Part shown: positions 52,757 through 61,470 of the stretch, one piece after another
How positions within the stretch are numbered: position 1 is the stretch's first letter
Layout of the letters: each line of letters opens with the position of its first letter
Assembly (NCBI GenBank): GCA_018136815.1
Contig: CM030931.1
Span: 7,920,550-7,984,549 of the forward strand
Direction of reading: 5' to 3'
Length of the DNA: 64,000 nucleotides
Origin: Isochrysis galbana
Taxonomy: Eukaryota > Haptophyta > Isochrysidales > Isochrysidaceae
Position numbers and translations under genes: made by a program
The notes under the pieces: generated by a model
Told to the model about the DNA's origin: nothing
Databases searched by the model: none
What the model saw: the letters and a program-made list of their open reading frames with translations, nothing else

Positions 52757-53428
52757 ATGCGCACGCTCTGCTTCCTTTCCCTCCTTGCGCCCTCGCACGC
52801 CGCCTGGGGCTTTGGTTCCTACACGTACGATTCGAGCCTGGTGCCCGAGAATACTCTCGCGAGGGAATTCGTGATCAATCCGCCCTCGCCGCCGCTCACG
52901 TCGCCATCGCCGCCTCCGTCGGCCTTGCCCAATCCACCGCCCACGCCCATGCCCCCGCCAGCGCCGCCGCCTCCCAACCCACCCGGCTCACCACCTACGC
53001 CCGAGTGTTGGTACCGTGGGACAAAGGTTGACTACAAGTACTGCATCCAGCCGCCACCGCCGGAGCCCTCGCCGCCGCCGCCACCGCCACCCTCGCCTAT
53101 GCCACCGCCTCCGCCCTATTACATCTGGGGAAATGGCACCAATGCCACCGCATTCGCGGAGCCCGACCTATACACGATGAACATGGTCTACCTAGGTGGC
53201 TGCGCCACCCTTGTGGGCGCTGCAGCGTATGCATACGCTAAGGAGGGCGATCCCACGTCGGTAGCCGGTGCCGCAACGCGGAGTGTTCGCGTCATAGCCG
53301 GCCAATCGCTCCCGCCGCCCTCTGCAAAGACGGCGCCAATCGACGCCAAGTCGGCGTACTCCAAGTTGCCCAAGAGCACACGTGGGGTGACAAAGCCACG
53401 TCTACCTCCGGTGCCAACCTTGGTTTGA
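52757..53428 (+). CDS. Proline-rich secreted or membrane protein
   Basis: 223 residues, single exon. A signal peptide (MRTLCFLSLLAPSHAAWG) is followed by a short domain, two polyproline blocks (PPSPPLTSPSPPPSALPNPP and PPEPSPPPPPPPSPMPPPPP) flanking a small cysteine-containing segment (ECWYRGTKVDYKYC), an N-glycosylation-type NGTNAT, one hydrophobic helix (MVYLGGCATLVGAAAYAY) and a basic C-terminal tail. The style is that of pherophorin-like cell-surface or scale-associated proteins. No catalytic motif. It faces away from the 49875-51694 gene, with about 1 kb between starts. Confidence 0.75.
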   Translation: MRTLCFLSLLAPSHAAWGFGSYTYDSSLVPENTLAREFVINPPSPPLTSPSPPPSALPNPPPTPMPPPAPPPPNPPGSPPTPECWYRGTKVDYKYCIQPPPPEPSPPPPPPPSPMPPPPPYYIWGNGTNATAFAEPDLYTMNMVYLGGCATLVGAAAYAYAKEGDPTSVAGAATRSVRVIAGQSLPPPSAKTAPIDAKSAYSKLPKSTRGVTKPRLPPVPTLV

Positions 53429-54914
53429 GCACTGTGTGGGTGTGCGCCACGGTCTGCGGCCACCTTCAACGTATGCTCCATTTATTTTCACAGCCCACGA
53501 CCTCGCGGCCGTGATGAATCTTGCGGTCAGCCGGTTGGTTGGTAACCTGCACATCTACAATGGCGTGATCAAGCAGTGCACTATTAGCGTGGTGCGCATT
53601 AACCTCTACACCACACCTGTGCATGATGTCTCAGTCAGTCACACACCCGCGGTCAGGCACTCTACAAGGTGCAGAGCCGAACAGGCCTTCCGGGCGTCCG
53701 AGTGCACACCTCGGTGTCGATGTTACCATCTTTCAACGACCTCTCTTGCAGTGTCAGGAGCGGCAAGTACTACATGCGGGGAAAATGTAGTTGGCCTTGT
53801 CGTACTGGATGATGATGTGTATGCAACTTGAAGCCGCAGGACAAGCCTGCAACATCTCTCCTGAACCCGCAGCAGACTGCAACGCCGCTGTGCACGAGCC
53901 GTTGACGGTGGCGATGCCTGAGTTGATCTTGGCATGTGGCAGACCACTTGCTCGGTGTGGCTACCTTGTCTTGCTTCTCCAGATGGCCCCTCGTGTGTGC
54001 ATGCAGCACATGTGCACTTCTAAGCCGCACTTCTAAGCTGTGTAAGAGAAGTCGGATGCTCTGACTTGTTGTTTGAGTTTGATCTCAGTCGGTGTTGCGT
54101 GTAGGTGTGGCATCCGTGTTGTATGTGATTGCAAAGGGTACTTGGTGATCGTGAGACGTGTGTAATGCGCAATGCGTCGCAGGCGACGCGTGCGCAGTCC
54201 AAGTCATTGATCGATGATATTGCGATATTTGTATTGAAAAAATCTTAACTCATATTCACACGAACGGACCTGAGCCTGAGGGGCCTTGGTACTGGTACTT
54301 TCATTTTCTATACCTATACTGATACTGCTCTTGCTACGGCTACGGGCCCTTTCTCTCTACGGTCTACCGCTCCCAGTGGCCCTATGCATCAGGTCGCGTA
54401 TCCGTCGACCGTCGGAATTGGGGCGCCACGGACTTGATTGAGCCATCGAAGCTGAAAGTTGTTCATCGTTTTATTTTGTACGGTGCTGGGGAGGGGCAAT
54501 GGCAGTGGTTCTGCAACGCGCAGCGCGCCCCACCACTAGCACTAGAGCTAGAGCAGCTGAAAAAAAGTTTTACACCGTATATTGCATCATGATTTTACAG
54601 CGTCGTTTTATGAGTCGTCACCCACACCCACCAAACTTTCTCGTTCTTTGGCCATTCTTTCACCACCTCCTGCATCCTTGGTCGCTGGCCTCACCTACAC
54701 CTACGCGCCACCCGTACTCGCAGTTTAGTATTGTATTGACATTGTAATTTGCCCGCAGTTTACAACGCTCCACTCTACTCAAAAGACTTCTTCTACCTGA
54801 GTGTCACGCCGTCGTCGGGCCCTCGTGGAGGAGGCGCGAGCGAACGAGCAGCAAGGGCCGCCGAGCCGTCCAGCCCGTGCGTGCGCACGAAGGAGAAGCA
54901 AGGGCAGAGCAAGC
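53429..54914. other. Intergenic, one ML-like exon candidate
   Basis: 53475-53830 (+) contains a frame with NLAVSRLVGNLHIYNGVIKQ then CTISVVRINLYTTPVHDVSV, faintly like the first strands of an ML domain, and in another frame SGKYYMRGKCSWPC after a TCTCTTGCAG acceptor. It may be exons of a diverged ML gene; evidence is weak. 54040-54910 shows nothing recognisable. Confidence 0.3.
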
Positions 54915-55652
54915 ATGGCGCGCGTGATGACTATCACTCTGTTTCTCTTCAGCAGCCTCCTCGTCTCGTGCTTCCAGCCTCCCCTGCACACTGGCGCACC
55001 TATGGCGGCTCACCATCGGTTAGCCGTCATGATGGCGAAGCGATCGGCAAAGAGGTCGAAGAGCAAGGCCAAGCCTGTGCGCAGCTTTGATCTGCAGAGC
55101 GCAATGGTCTCGGCCATGTACGGTCATCGTGATCTGTGGGACAAGGACGAGTCGCGCCAGTTGTGCACCGATGTGTATGTCAGAGCAGAGAGCTCGCCAA
55201 AGTTTTTTTTTGTTGGCAAGGCTGTTGGCTCTGAAGGCCGTTGCGATGCTCCGAGTGCTGTTCTTCTGCAGAAGCGCATCATTCTCGAACACTCACGGCT
55301 GCTTCGCGTGGAGCTGGGACAGCAACATCGCTTGGGAAAGACATTGCAGCTCTGGACAGCACCTGCCAATTCTGAGCTCCTCGTCGCACAACGCAAGCAA
55401 GCTCTCACCTCTTTGCAGGGACTGAAGCTTGACAATGCTTTGCGGACAGCCGCATCAAATGGTGAGTTGTTGGCCGGATTTCAGCCTGAGGAGGTGGACC
55501 CGTCCAGCCCTAACGGCTTCTTTGTGCGCCTACCGGATGATGGTGTGCCCATTGATGCTCTGAAAGTCAAGTTTGCCGACACAATTGAGGATGCCCAAGA
55601 GATCGCGTCCAGCCTCTCAGAATTGCCTACGGAAAATAGCAGCGACTCATGA
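54915..55652 (+). CDS. Plastid-targeted HHL1-like (DUF6523-type) protein
   Basis: 245 residues, single exon. I chose the ATG at 54915 because it gives a signal peptide (MARVMTITLFLFSSLLVSC) followed by FQPPL, the F-containing bipartite plastid-import motif of secondary red plastids, then a basic transit stretch (AKRSAKRSKSKAKP). The mature part contains LCTDVYVRAESSPKFFFVGK, LQKRIILEHSRLLRV and GKTLQLWTAP, a pattern resembling the thylakoid-associated HHL1/DUF6523 family of plants and cyanobacteria. I assign this from memory of the family pattern, so moderate confidence. If correct it would bind photosystem II and assist under high light. The upstream in-frame ATG (54801) would hide the signal peptide. 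Confidence 0.6.
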   Translation: MARVMTITLFLFSSLLVSCFQPPLHTGAPMAAHHRLAVMMAKRSAKRSKSKAKPVRSFDLQSAMVSAMYGHRDLWDKDESRQLCTDVYVRAESSPKFFFVGKAVGSEGRCDAPSAVLLQKRIILEHSRLLRVELGQQHRLGKTLQLWTAPANSELLVAQRKQALTSLQGLKLDNALRTAASNGELLAGFQPEEVDPSSPNGFFVRLPDDGVPIDALKVKFADTIEDAQEIASSLSELPTENSSDS

Positions 55653-56506
55653 CTGCGGGCTACGTACGGTGTCGGGATGGTGTACAGGACATGTTCACGC
55701 TTGAGTCTCAACTTGAGCTCGTGCATCTTGTGGCTTTGAGGGGGGGAGGGGGGGGGGTTGCATTGCTTTTGACCTCGGGTGGAGGGCCCGGAGGGAGCCG
55801 GTGGGGCGCTTCTCCTGCTCGCCGGACGTCCGGCAGAATCCTCGTCCGAGGTAAAATCTCGGGTCGCGGCATCCCCGATGGCCGATGGTCCCCGATCCCT
55901 TAATCCCTGCCCCCACCACCCCAATCGCAAACCCTTCAGCAGTGGCTCACACTCGAGTCGAGCCGGGGCACTGGGAACTAGTCAGTGAAGGTGTTGCGGG
56001 TAAAGGGGGCCTTGTACACTTCCCTTTCGTATGCCCTGGATAGGTTTTCCCGCGCGACTCCCTCTCCGTTATCGCGCCCCGATTCTCTCCTCCTTGCACC
56101 GTCCCGATCGGCCCGTTCCCCCTCTCCTCTCTCCTCCCCGGCCCCCCCGCCAAAGCCCTCTCCCCCCTCTTCCCTCCCGTCTCTCCCTCGAGTGCTTCCT
56201 TGAGTAGAGTTGGGGGAGGCTGGGTAACAAAAAAACTCTGACGGATCGGGAGGCCCAATTTTTTTTATCATGGGACCAGGGGAAGATTTCCCCTCCTCAC
56301 AAGTGCACAAGTGTTCGCACGAGGGGTTCACGGCAGGTGTTCATAATTGTTGCCGTGAACACTTGGGGGATGAGGTGTTCACATAACTGGAACACTTTGG
56401 GATTGTGGTGTTCACGCGAAGCCCGTGAACACCACTTGAACGTTCACGCACAACCCCTACTTCACCGTCTTGCAGAAGGTAGCAGTGCAGCCAGGCGCGC
56501 GCGCAG
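55653..56506. other. Intergenic with a cluster of GTGTTCAC words
   Basis: 55660-56290 shows no gene. 56310-56450 carries at least six copies of GTGTTCAC, GTGAACAC or one-base variants in both orientations. Confidence 0.6.
56310..56450. repeat. Clustered inverted octamers (GTGTTCAC/GTGAACAC)
   Basis: Words occur at about 56337, 56356, 56378, 56410, 56427 and 56435, in both orientations, with further near matches (GTGTTCGC, GGGTTCAC). This looks like a subterminal repeat zone of a transposon or a cluster of binding sites. No terminal inverted repeat was found around it. Confidence 0.6.
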
Positions 56507-56514
56507 ACACTCAC

Positions 56515-56703
56515 CCTAGCTAGATGGGAAATACGTTTTTACCGTATTTGGCTAGAGGCCCAATACATATGTATTTGGCTGTATTTGAAGCGCGTCCTGG
56601 GTTGTAGGCCTCGAATGTATTTGAAATGTATTTGGCCGGAGGCCAAATACATATGTATTTGGCTGTATATTTGCAGGCCCCAGCACCGTATTACCCATCC
56701 AGG
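56515..56703. mobile_element. hAT-derived MITE, 189 bp (ends of family 1)
   Basis: Left end CCTAGCTAGATGGGAAATACG, right end complement CCTGGATGGGTAATACG, flanked by a perfect 8-bp direct repeat ACACTCAC at 56507-56514 and 56704-56711. The ends match the family 1 terminus CCTAGATGGGAAATAC, apart from a 4-bp duplication (CTAG) on the left and two base changes on the right. The interior is filled with GTATTTGGC-type words, the family 1 subterminal repeat. No coding capacity. Confidence 0.92.
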
Positions 56704-57191
56704 ACACTCACCACTCCCGCCTAGTGAGGGGGTGCGACCGCTTCGGCCGCCTGTGCCCTGCGCCTCGTCCACATCGCATACTAGGCAACAGCACCTTTGC
56801 GCGCCTCCGCCGTCAACGCTTGGCAGGCGGCGCACGACATGAGGGGGGCAGGGGCGCCACTGGCCACTGGGAGCGGTTGTAGCGTTGTAGCCCCGAGCCC
56901 CGAGGCAGGCGCCACGGCGCCACGGCGCCACCAAAAGCCATGTGGCTTGCTGGGCAGCCAACTGGATCAGCGAGCTCATCCAAGCCATACATGGCCTCTG
57001 GGAGCTGCTTTGCGGGAGAGACTCCTTTGTCCCTTGGTACCGGTGCGCGGCTGCGCGGCCACCCGTCGGGAGCGCGGTAAACATGGCTCGTCAGCCATTA
57101 ATAGACTTTGTTCGAGATTCTAAATGAAGAAAAGAAAACCTGAAACCTTCAACAATTCAACAATTCTGCTGGAGGATCGCGACCGTGTCCG

Positions 57192-57460
<269 letters not shown>

Positions 57461-57554
57461 CCCCCTCTCCGTCTGCCCTCTCCCTCCGCGGCTGAGCAAA
57501 CGCAGCAGAGGAGCTGGGGGTGTCTCCCCTTACCTACTTGCTCTCAACTCTTGA

Positions 57555-58310
57555 ATGGTTACTACCCGGATGCACAATATGCTTTGGGTGACTTGCATGC
57601 TCGTAGCTGCCACACCCGCTGTGGGCTTCTCTCCCACACCCAACCCTCCTATTCTACGGCGTGTGGACCCACCGCCAATGCTTGCACGCCCAACGTACAC
57701 ATGCGTTTGGCCCTCATTGGGACGTTTAGGATCCAGGCGGCGGGATACCCAAGGTCTCTGTCCGCTGCAGCCCGCGAGACGGGCTGCGCATGCATCCGCC
57801 CGCGCGCCAATGCCTCCAGGTGAGGTATGCCTGGATGCATTGTTCACGTATGCAGACCCGCGACCTTATACACTCGACTCCTGGGAGTCACGCGCCTTCC
57901 TCCTGACCAACGTGGGTTACTTTGCAGCTGGAGTGCTGGTCGGCGGACCCGGCGGCAACGTGCCTCTCGCCAGTTTGCTAGAACTAGCAGGTGTGTTTTC
58001 AACTTGGTACCATTGTGAGCAATGCAGCCGAGGGGGCACACGCGAGCGCGCTGTGCAGAGGGCGATGGCCTTTGACTATTTAGCTGCTATTCCAACGTTG
58101 GCCGGAGGCCTACTCTACTCCATCGACCTTGCACCTGAGCACATACCATGGCGAGCGCTCAGTCTGATGGTGTTAGCGTTCGCAGCACTTGCTGCTGGGT
58201 GGGTATGGGATCGACCACATCAGTATTTCGTTCTCCACGGGCTTTGGCATGTGCTAGGAGCCATCGCGGCAGCAGAACTTGCCCGATTCCATGCACAGCT
58301 TCTTGGGTGA
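57555..58310 (+). CDS. CREST-like multi-pass membrane protein, plastid-type leader
   Basis: 251 residues, single exon. A signal peptide ending AAAT/PAVG with FSPTP just after fits secondary-plastid import; a long basic transit-like stretch follows. The mature part has at least five hydrophobic segments (NVGYFAAGVLVGG, LLELAGVFSTWYH, DYLAAIPTLAGGLLY, LSLMVLAFAALAAGWVW, LHGLWHVLGAIAAAEL). It carries Ser/His in FSTWYH, Asp in AFDYLAAIP and His/His in LHGLWH, the spacing of metal-binding residues in the CREST superfamily (alkaline ceramidase, PAQR, hemolysin III-like hydrolases). A lipid amidase or hydrolase role is inference. Location in a plastid membrane would be unusual for that family. Confidence 0.65.
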   Translation: MVTTRMHNMLWVTCMLVAATPAVGFSPTPNPPILRRVDPPPMLARPTYTCVWPSLGRLGSRRRDTQGLCPLQPARRAAHASARAPMPPGEVCLDALFTYADPRPYTLDSWESRAFLLTNVGYFAAGVLVGGPGGNVPLASLLELAGVFSTWYHCEQCSRGGTRERAVQRAMAFDYLAAIPTLAGGLLYSIDLAPEHIPWRALSLMVLAFAALAAGWVWDRPHQYFVLHGLWHVLGAIAAAELARFHAQLLG

Positions 58311-58442
58311 CAATGTCTTGCCATCACCGCCTTGTACGTGACTCCTCTCGTAGTTCATGCACCATGCGACGTCTCGTGGCGTGTGCGCGCATGCATACAT
58401 AGTAGTAGTGGTGGTGGTAGGACGTCTTACTAGTAGTGACAA

Positions 58443-58640
58443 TGTTCAATCTCTCAGGCGAGTACCGCTTTCACTGCGACCACTGCGATGTCGACTTGTG
58501 TGTGGCGGCCGCTACAACAAATGCAACTGGAAGAAGGGCAACGCCCTCTCACAAGTCGTTCACCTATTGACCATTGAGCCACGGTTGTTCAGTGATTGCA
58601 CCCATCACAACGCCACGGGGCGGATCTTCCTATGTATGGC
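58443..58640 (+). pseudogene. Duplicated, broken copy of the ZZ-like exon of the 61471 gene
   Basis: TTCAATCTCTCAGGCGAGTA and the following bases match 62266-62440 closely: FNLSGEYRFHC and CDVDLC are preserved, then indels break the frame (the GGCYDKWKK equivalent is lost). The downstream words SVIAPITTP and GGSSY reappear in another frame. It has no start codon or upstream domains, so it is a partial duplication 3.8 kb from its source. Confidence 0.9.
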
Positions 58641-58699
58641 GCCATGCCCGCACCGCCACCGGTCACCTCGCGGAATGGAATCGACATAGCGTTTCCATT

Positions 58700-59529
58700 G
58701 CCGCTGCGCGTGAATTTGTGGTTTGCACATTCGATCGGCTGAAATTCCGTCCATCTATTAGGTCACCACCCAGCGGCAGAATATGATTTCTGCTCTGGGT
58801 GGTGGGTTCCCGCCAGATGCGCTGTGAGGCGCTCTGGCAAGATGTCAGAGTTGTGGCGGGCGTCAGGCTGGGCAATGGCGCACAACAGCATCACCTTACC
58901 GATGAAGCATTTTGAGCACAACCGTTGCTTGGGCTTCTCGGCGCCAGGCGAGGACGCGTGCTGCTCGGCTGGTTGCGCGCTGCGCGTGAGGGGGATGGCT
59001 CCCGAGTCGTCAACACACTTAGCGCATTGCAACGCGACCGAACCGGTCTTCATTTATATAGAAAGCCTTCTAAACATACCAAGCCCTATACAACACGAGA
59101 CGGCACAAAGACTTTTCTGCTACCAAATTGATAGACCGTATCCCTCCTCAGTCAGGATACCTGCTAGGTATCCTGGCATGGAGGTACATACTAACGGACT
59201 TCTGCAACATCCACTACGGGAATGCGGAAGCCAGATCGGTGAAAGCAATTCCAAGAGCCATCTTCTCGAGGTATCACTTGCTAGTCAAGGCGAAAGTGGA
59301 CTTCTTCCAACGCCTGAAGACTCAAAGAGAAAGACTTGGGCTACTATACGCCCCGTGCAACAAGCATCCGCGTAAGATGATCGCCTCCCTGTACGCGGTC
59401 GACAAAGATTTCAACTTGGAGATCGCTCGGAAGCACTGGCGCAAGCGGCGACCGAGCTAGGCATCAGGAACATAATATAGTCCGCTCGAACTAAGACAAA
59501 GAAGGCGTATATTGAATTCCGGCCCATGA
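58700..59529 (+). other. Unassigned stretch with one long open frame
   Basis: A + frame ending at 59458-59460 contains GYLLGILAWRYILTDFCNIH, AIPRAIFSRYHLLVKAKVDF and RKMIASLYAVDKDFNLEIA. It looks like genuine protein rich in K, R, Y and L and sits directly upstream of the recombinase relic, so it may be part of the same mobile element. I do not recognise it. 58700-59050 shows nothing firm. Confidence 0.4.
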
Positions 59530-59699
59530 GGGGCAGCGTACACCAAATACTGGCAGTCCTTCGCCATGTGGTGTGCGTCGAACGCCCTCGAGCCGCTGCC
59601 CGCCTCACCGATGATGGTGGCCGCATACCTCGGCCACATCGCGGAGAAAGGCATAGTCGCCGCCAGCAGCTTGCAGCCGTATCTCTCGGCGATCAATTC

Positions 59700-59964
59700 G
59701 GTGCGATTAGGTGCGTTAGCAACACGATACTACTTCTACACACACATATATATGGCTATACCACATACTACTATATATATGTGTATGTTGTATGCATGTG
59801 TATGTACATGCATGTATGTATATTATATGCATATTGTAGTATATTATATATTAGCCCTCACCACCCTACCCGTATCCAGGACCGTATCCAGCCGTATCTG
59901 GGGATTGACCCAGATACAGCCGTATTTCCCGTATCTAGAGGGTCGGTGGGCCGTATCTCCCATC
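59700..59964. repeat. Microsatellite and single hAT-type end inside the relic
   Basis: 59735-59850 is an (AT/GT)-rich microsatellite (TATATATG, TGTATG). 59868-59960 carries CGTATC(C/T)(A/G)G words in both orientations and ends CGTATCTCCCATCTAGGG, whose complement CCCTAGATGGGAGATACG matches the family 1 hAT terminus closely. I found no partner end or 8-bp duplication, so this is a solo or truncated end. Confidence 0.65.
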
Positions 59965-60505
59965 TAGGGCGTAAAGCCTCTCCCAGAAGGTATCGTCTTC
60001 GGGTCCTTCCCAGAAGGGCACTCCTAGAATGGTGGCGAACTCTCCTTCGCCCAATGTTTTGAGGTAAGCTAGTGCTTCAGGGATTCGCGCTCCCACCAGT
60101 GATCCCAAACGTATTAGTCCACTCTTTCTCTTATTTACTCTAGCCCCGGTAGCGTTGCCATAGGTTTCTAGTATATGCATCGCCCTTTCCAGTGACTCGA
60201 AGGAGTTAGCTAGAAGTTGTGTGTCATCCGCGAACTGCGAGAGTCAGTCTTAACTCTCTCGGTCCTATCGCGATTCCCCTCATTTCCGGGTCGGCGTTGA
60301 CTAAGCGTGTCAAGCCTTCGGCCACCAGGAGGAAAGCGAGAGGCGACAGCGGGCATCCTTGAGGCATGCCGCAGTGTATCGTGAAGGGGTTGCTGCGTCT
60401 CCCATTAGCCTTGATCCATCGCGTCGGAAGTGAGTCTACATTTGTTAACAGTGCTAGCCATCTAGAGTATCCGACCGACGCTCGTTCTCAGTTACACTCG
60501 CCTTC
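59965..60505 (-). pseudogene. LINE (non-LTR) reverse-transcriptase fragment
   Basis: Minus strand from about 60505: ERASVGYSRWLALL, WIKANGRRSNPF, then the RT block GMPQGCPLSPLAFLLVAEGL and, after a frame change, QFADDTQLLANS with the catalytic ADD, then THILE-like MHILETYGNATGARVNKRKS and TILGVPFWEG. That is the palm and thumb order of a LINE RT. It is 5'- and 3'-truncated and frame-shifted near 60235-60245. It lies inside the tyrosine-recombinase relic. Confidence 0.85.
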
Positions 60506-61129
60506 CTCTTCATGGGCAGGCAGGATTCGACCACCTTGCTAGCATCGTCAGACTTCGGTATTGACTCCGCATACTTGTGGTTACGCCTGACAGAAAAGCA
60601 GCGAAGGATCGTGCGTATACCGGTCGCCCCTCCGCCCTCTCATAACATCCCATCAGCGATCCCACAAATTGTCCGCCTGGGACGTATGTACATGATGTAG
60701 TACATGTCCGCCAAAGACAGACTCAGCGAACCTACTCCTACTCGGTACCTCTTTCAACTGCCACATGAACGGCCTCCTAGCGACGGCGATCCATGTCTGG
60801 TTGGGTGGCACAAGCTTTGCGTCAACGCGGCATTGCAGCGCCGAAAGGCTTCGCATACCTCGGACACTCCATCCGCTCGGGGGCGTCGTCGGCGGCCGAG
60901 GCCATCAAGGTTCCACGAGTTCGTGGCGATATTGGTTGGGCGGCTGGGCACCTGGCACCTCCACCAGGGCCAGACATTACATACACATATATACATAGAC
61001 CCAACGGTGGGCCCTTCCAGGGAAGCCGTCGCTTTACTCGGCTGGCTACTGGATCATGAGTACCAAGTTCATGACCAGGGCTAATCCTTCTTCAGTCGCA
61101 GCCGCGTACCTTGCTTCTCCAGGGTGTTG

Positions 61130-61372
61130 ATGGCAAACACATCCATCATCCATCCCGGGCTAGCTAGTCAGTGTGCGTAGTCTGAATGTTCGGTTTCACA
61201 GTTACCGTCGTTCACAGCCGTTCAACTGCCTAGCGCGCCCGGCTTTCGCTCTCCCACCCTCCCATCCCGTTCTTGCTGTGCGTGTGCGTGTAGAGATAAG
61301 ATTATCACTACAAGGCAAACACATCCATCCCGGGCTAGCTAGTAGTAGTTAGTTAGTGTGCGTAGTGTGAAC
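61130..61372. repeat. Two direct repeats upstream of the VHL/PUB gene
   Basis: GGCAAACACATCCAT, CCCGGGCTAGCTAGT and (C/T)AGTGTGCGTAGT occur in order at 61130-61185 and again at 61314-61372, with indels in short CATCCAT and TAGT units. The second copy ends 100 bp before the start codon at 61471. Confidence 0.85.
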
Positions 61373-61470
61373 TCGAGGAAAAGAATAGAATACGCAGGAA
61401 GGAGACAAAAACGGGTCTTATCCCCCCGCCGCCCATCCCCTCATTTTCTCGCAAGGGTCCCGAGGCGGGA

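Larger units (their letters stand above)
59530..61084 (+). pseudogene. Tyrosine-recombinase element relic (DIRS/Crypton/Ngaro-like), interrupted
   Basis: The N-terminal core-binding part at about 59545-59706 reads QSFAMWCASNALEPLPASP then VAAYLGHIAEKGIVAASSLQ and PYLSAINS. The catalytic part resumes at about 60490: TLAFLFMGRQDSTTLLASSD, LWLRLTEKQRR, and after a frame change GFAYLGHSIRSGASSAAEAI (helix with the HxxR motif) and IYIDPTVGPSREAV, where the catalytic Tyr is expected. At least three frameshifts or stops break it, and about 0.8 kb of foreign sequence splits it. Tyrosine recombinases integrate DNA through a covalent Tyr intermediate; this copy is dead. Confidence 0.8.
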
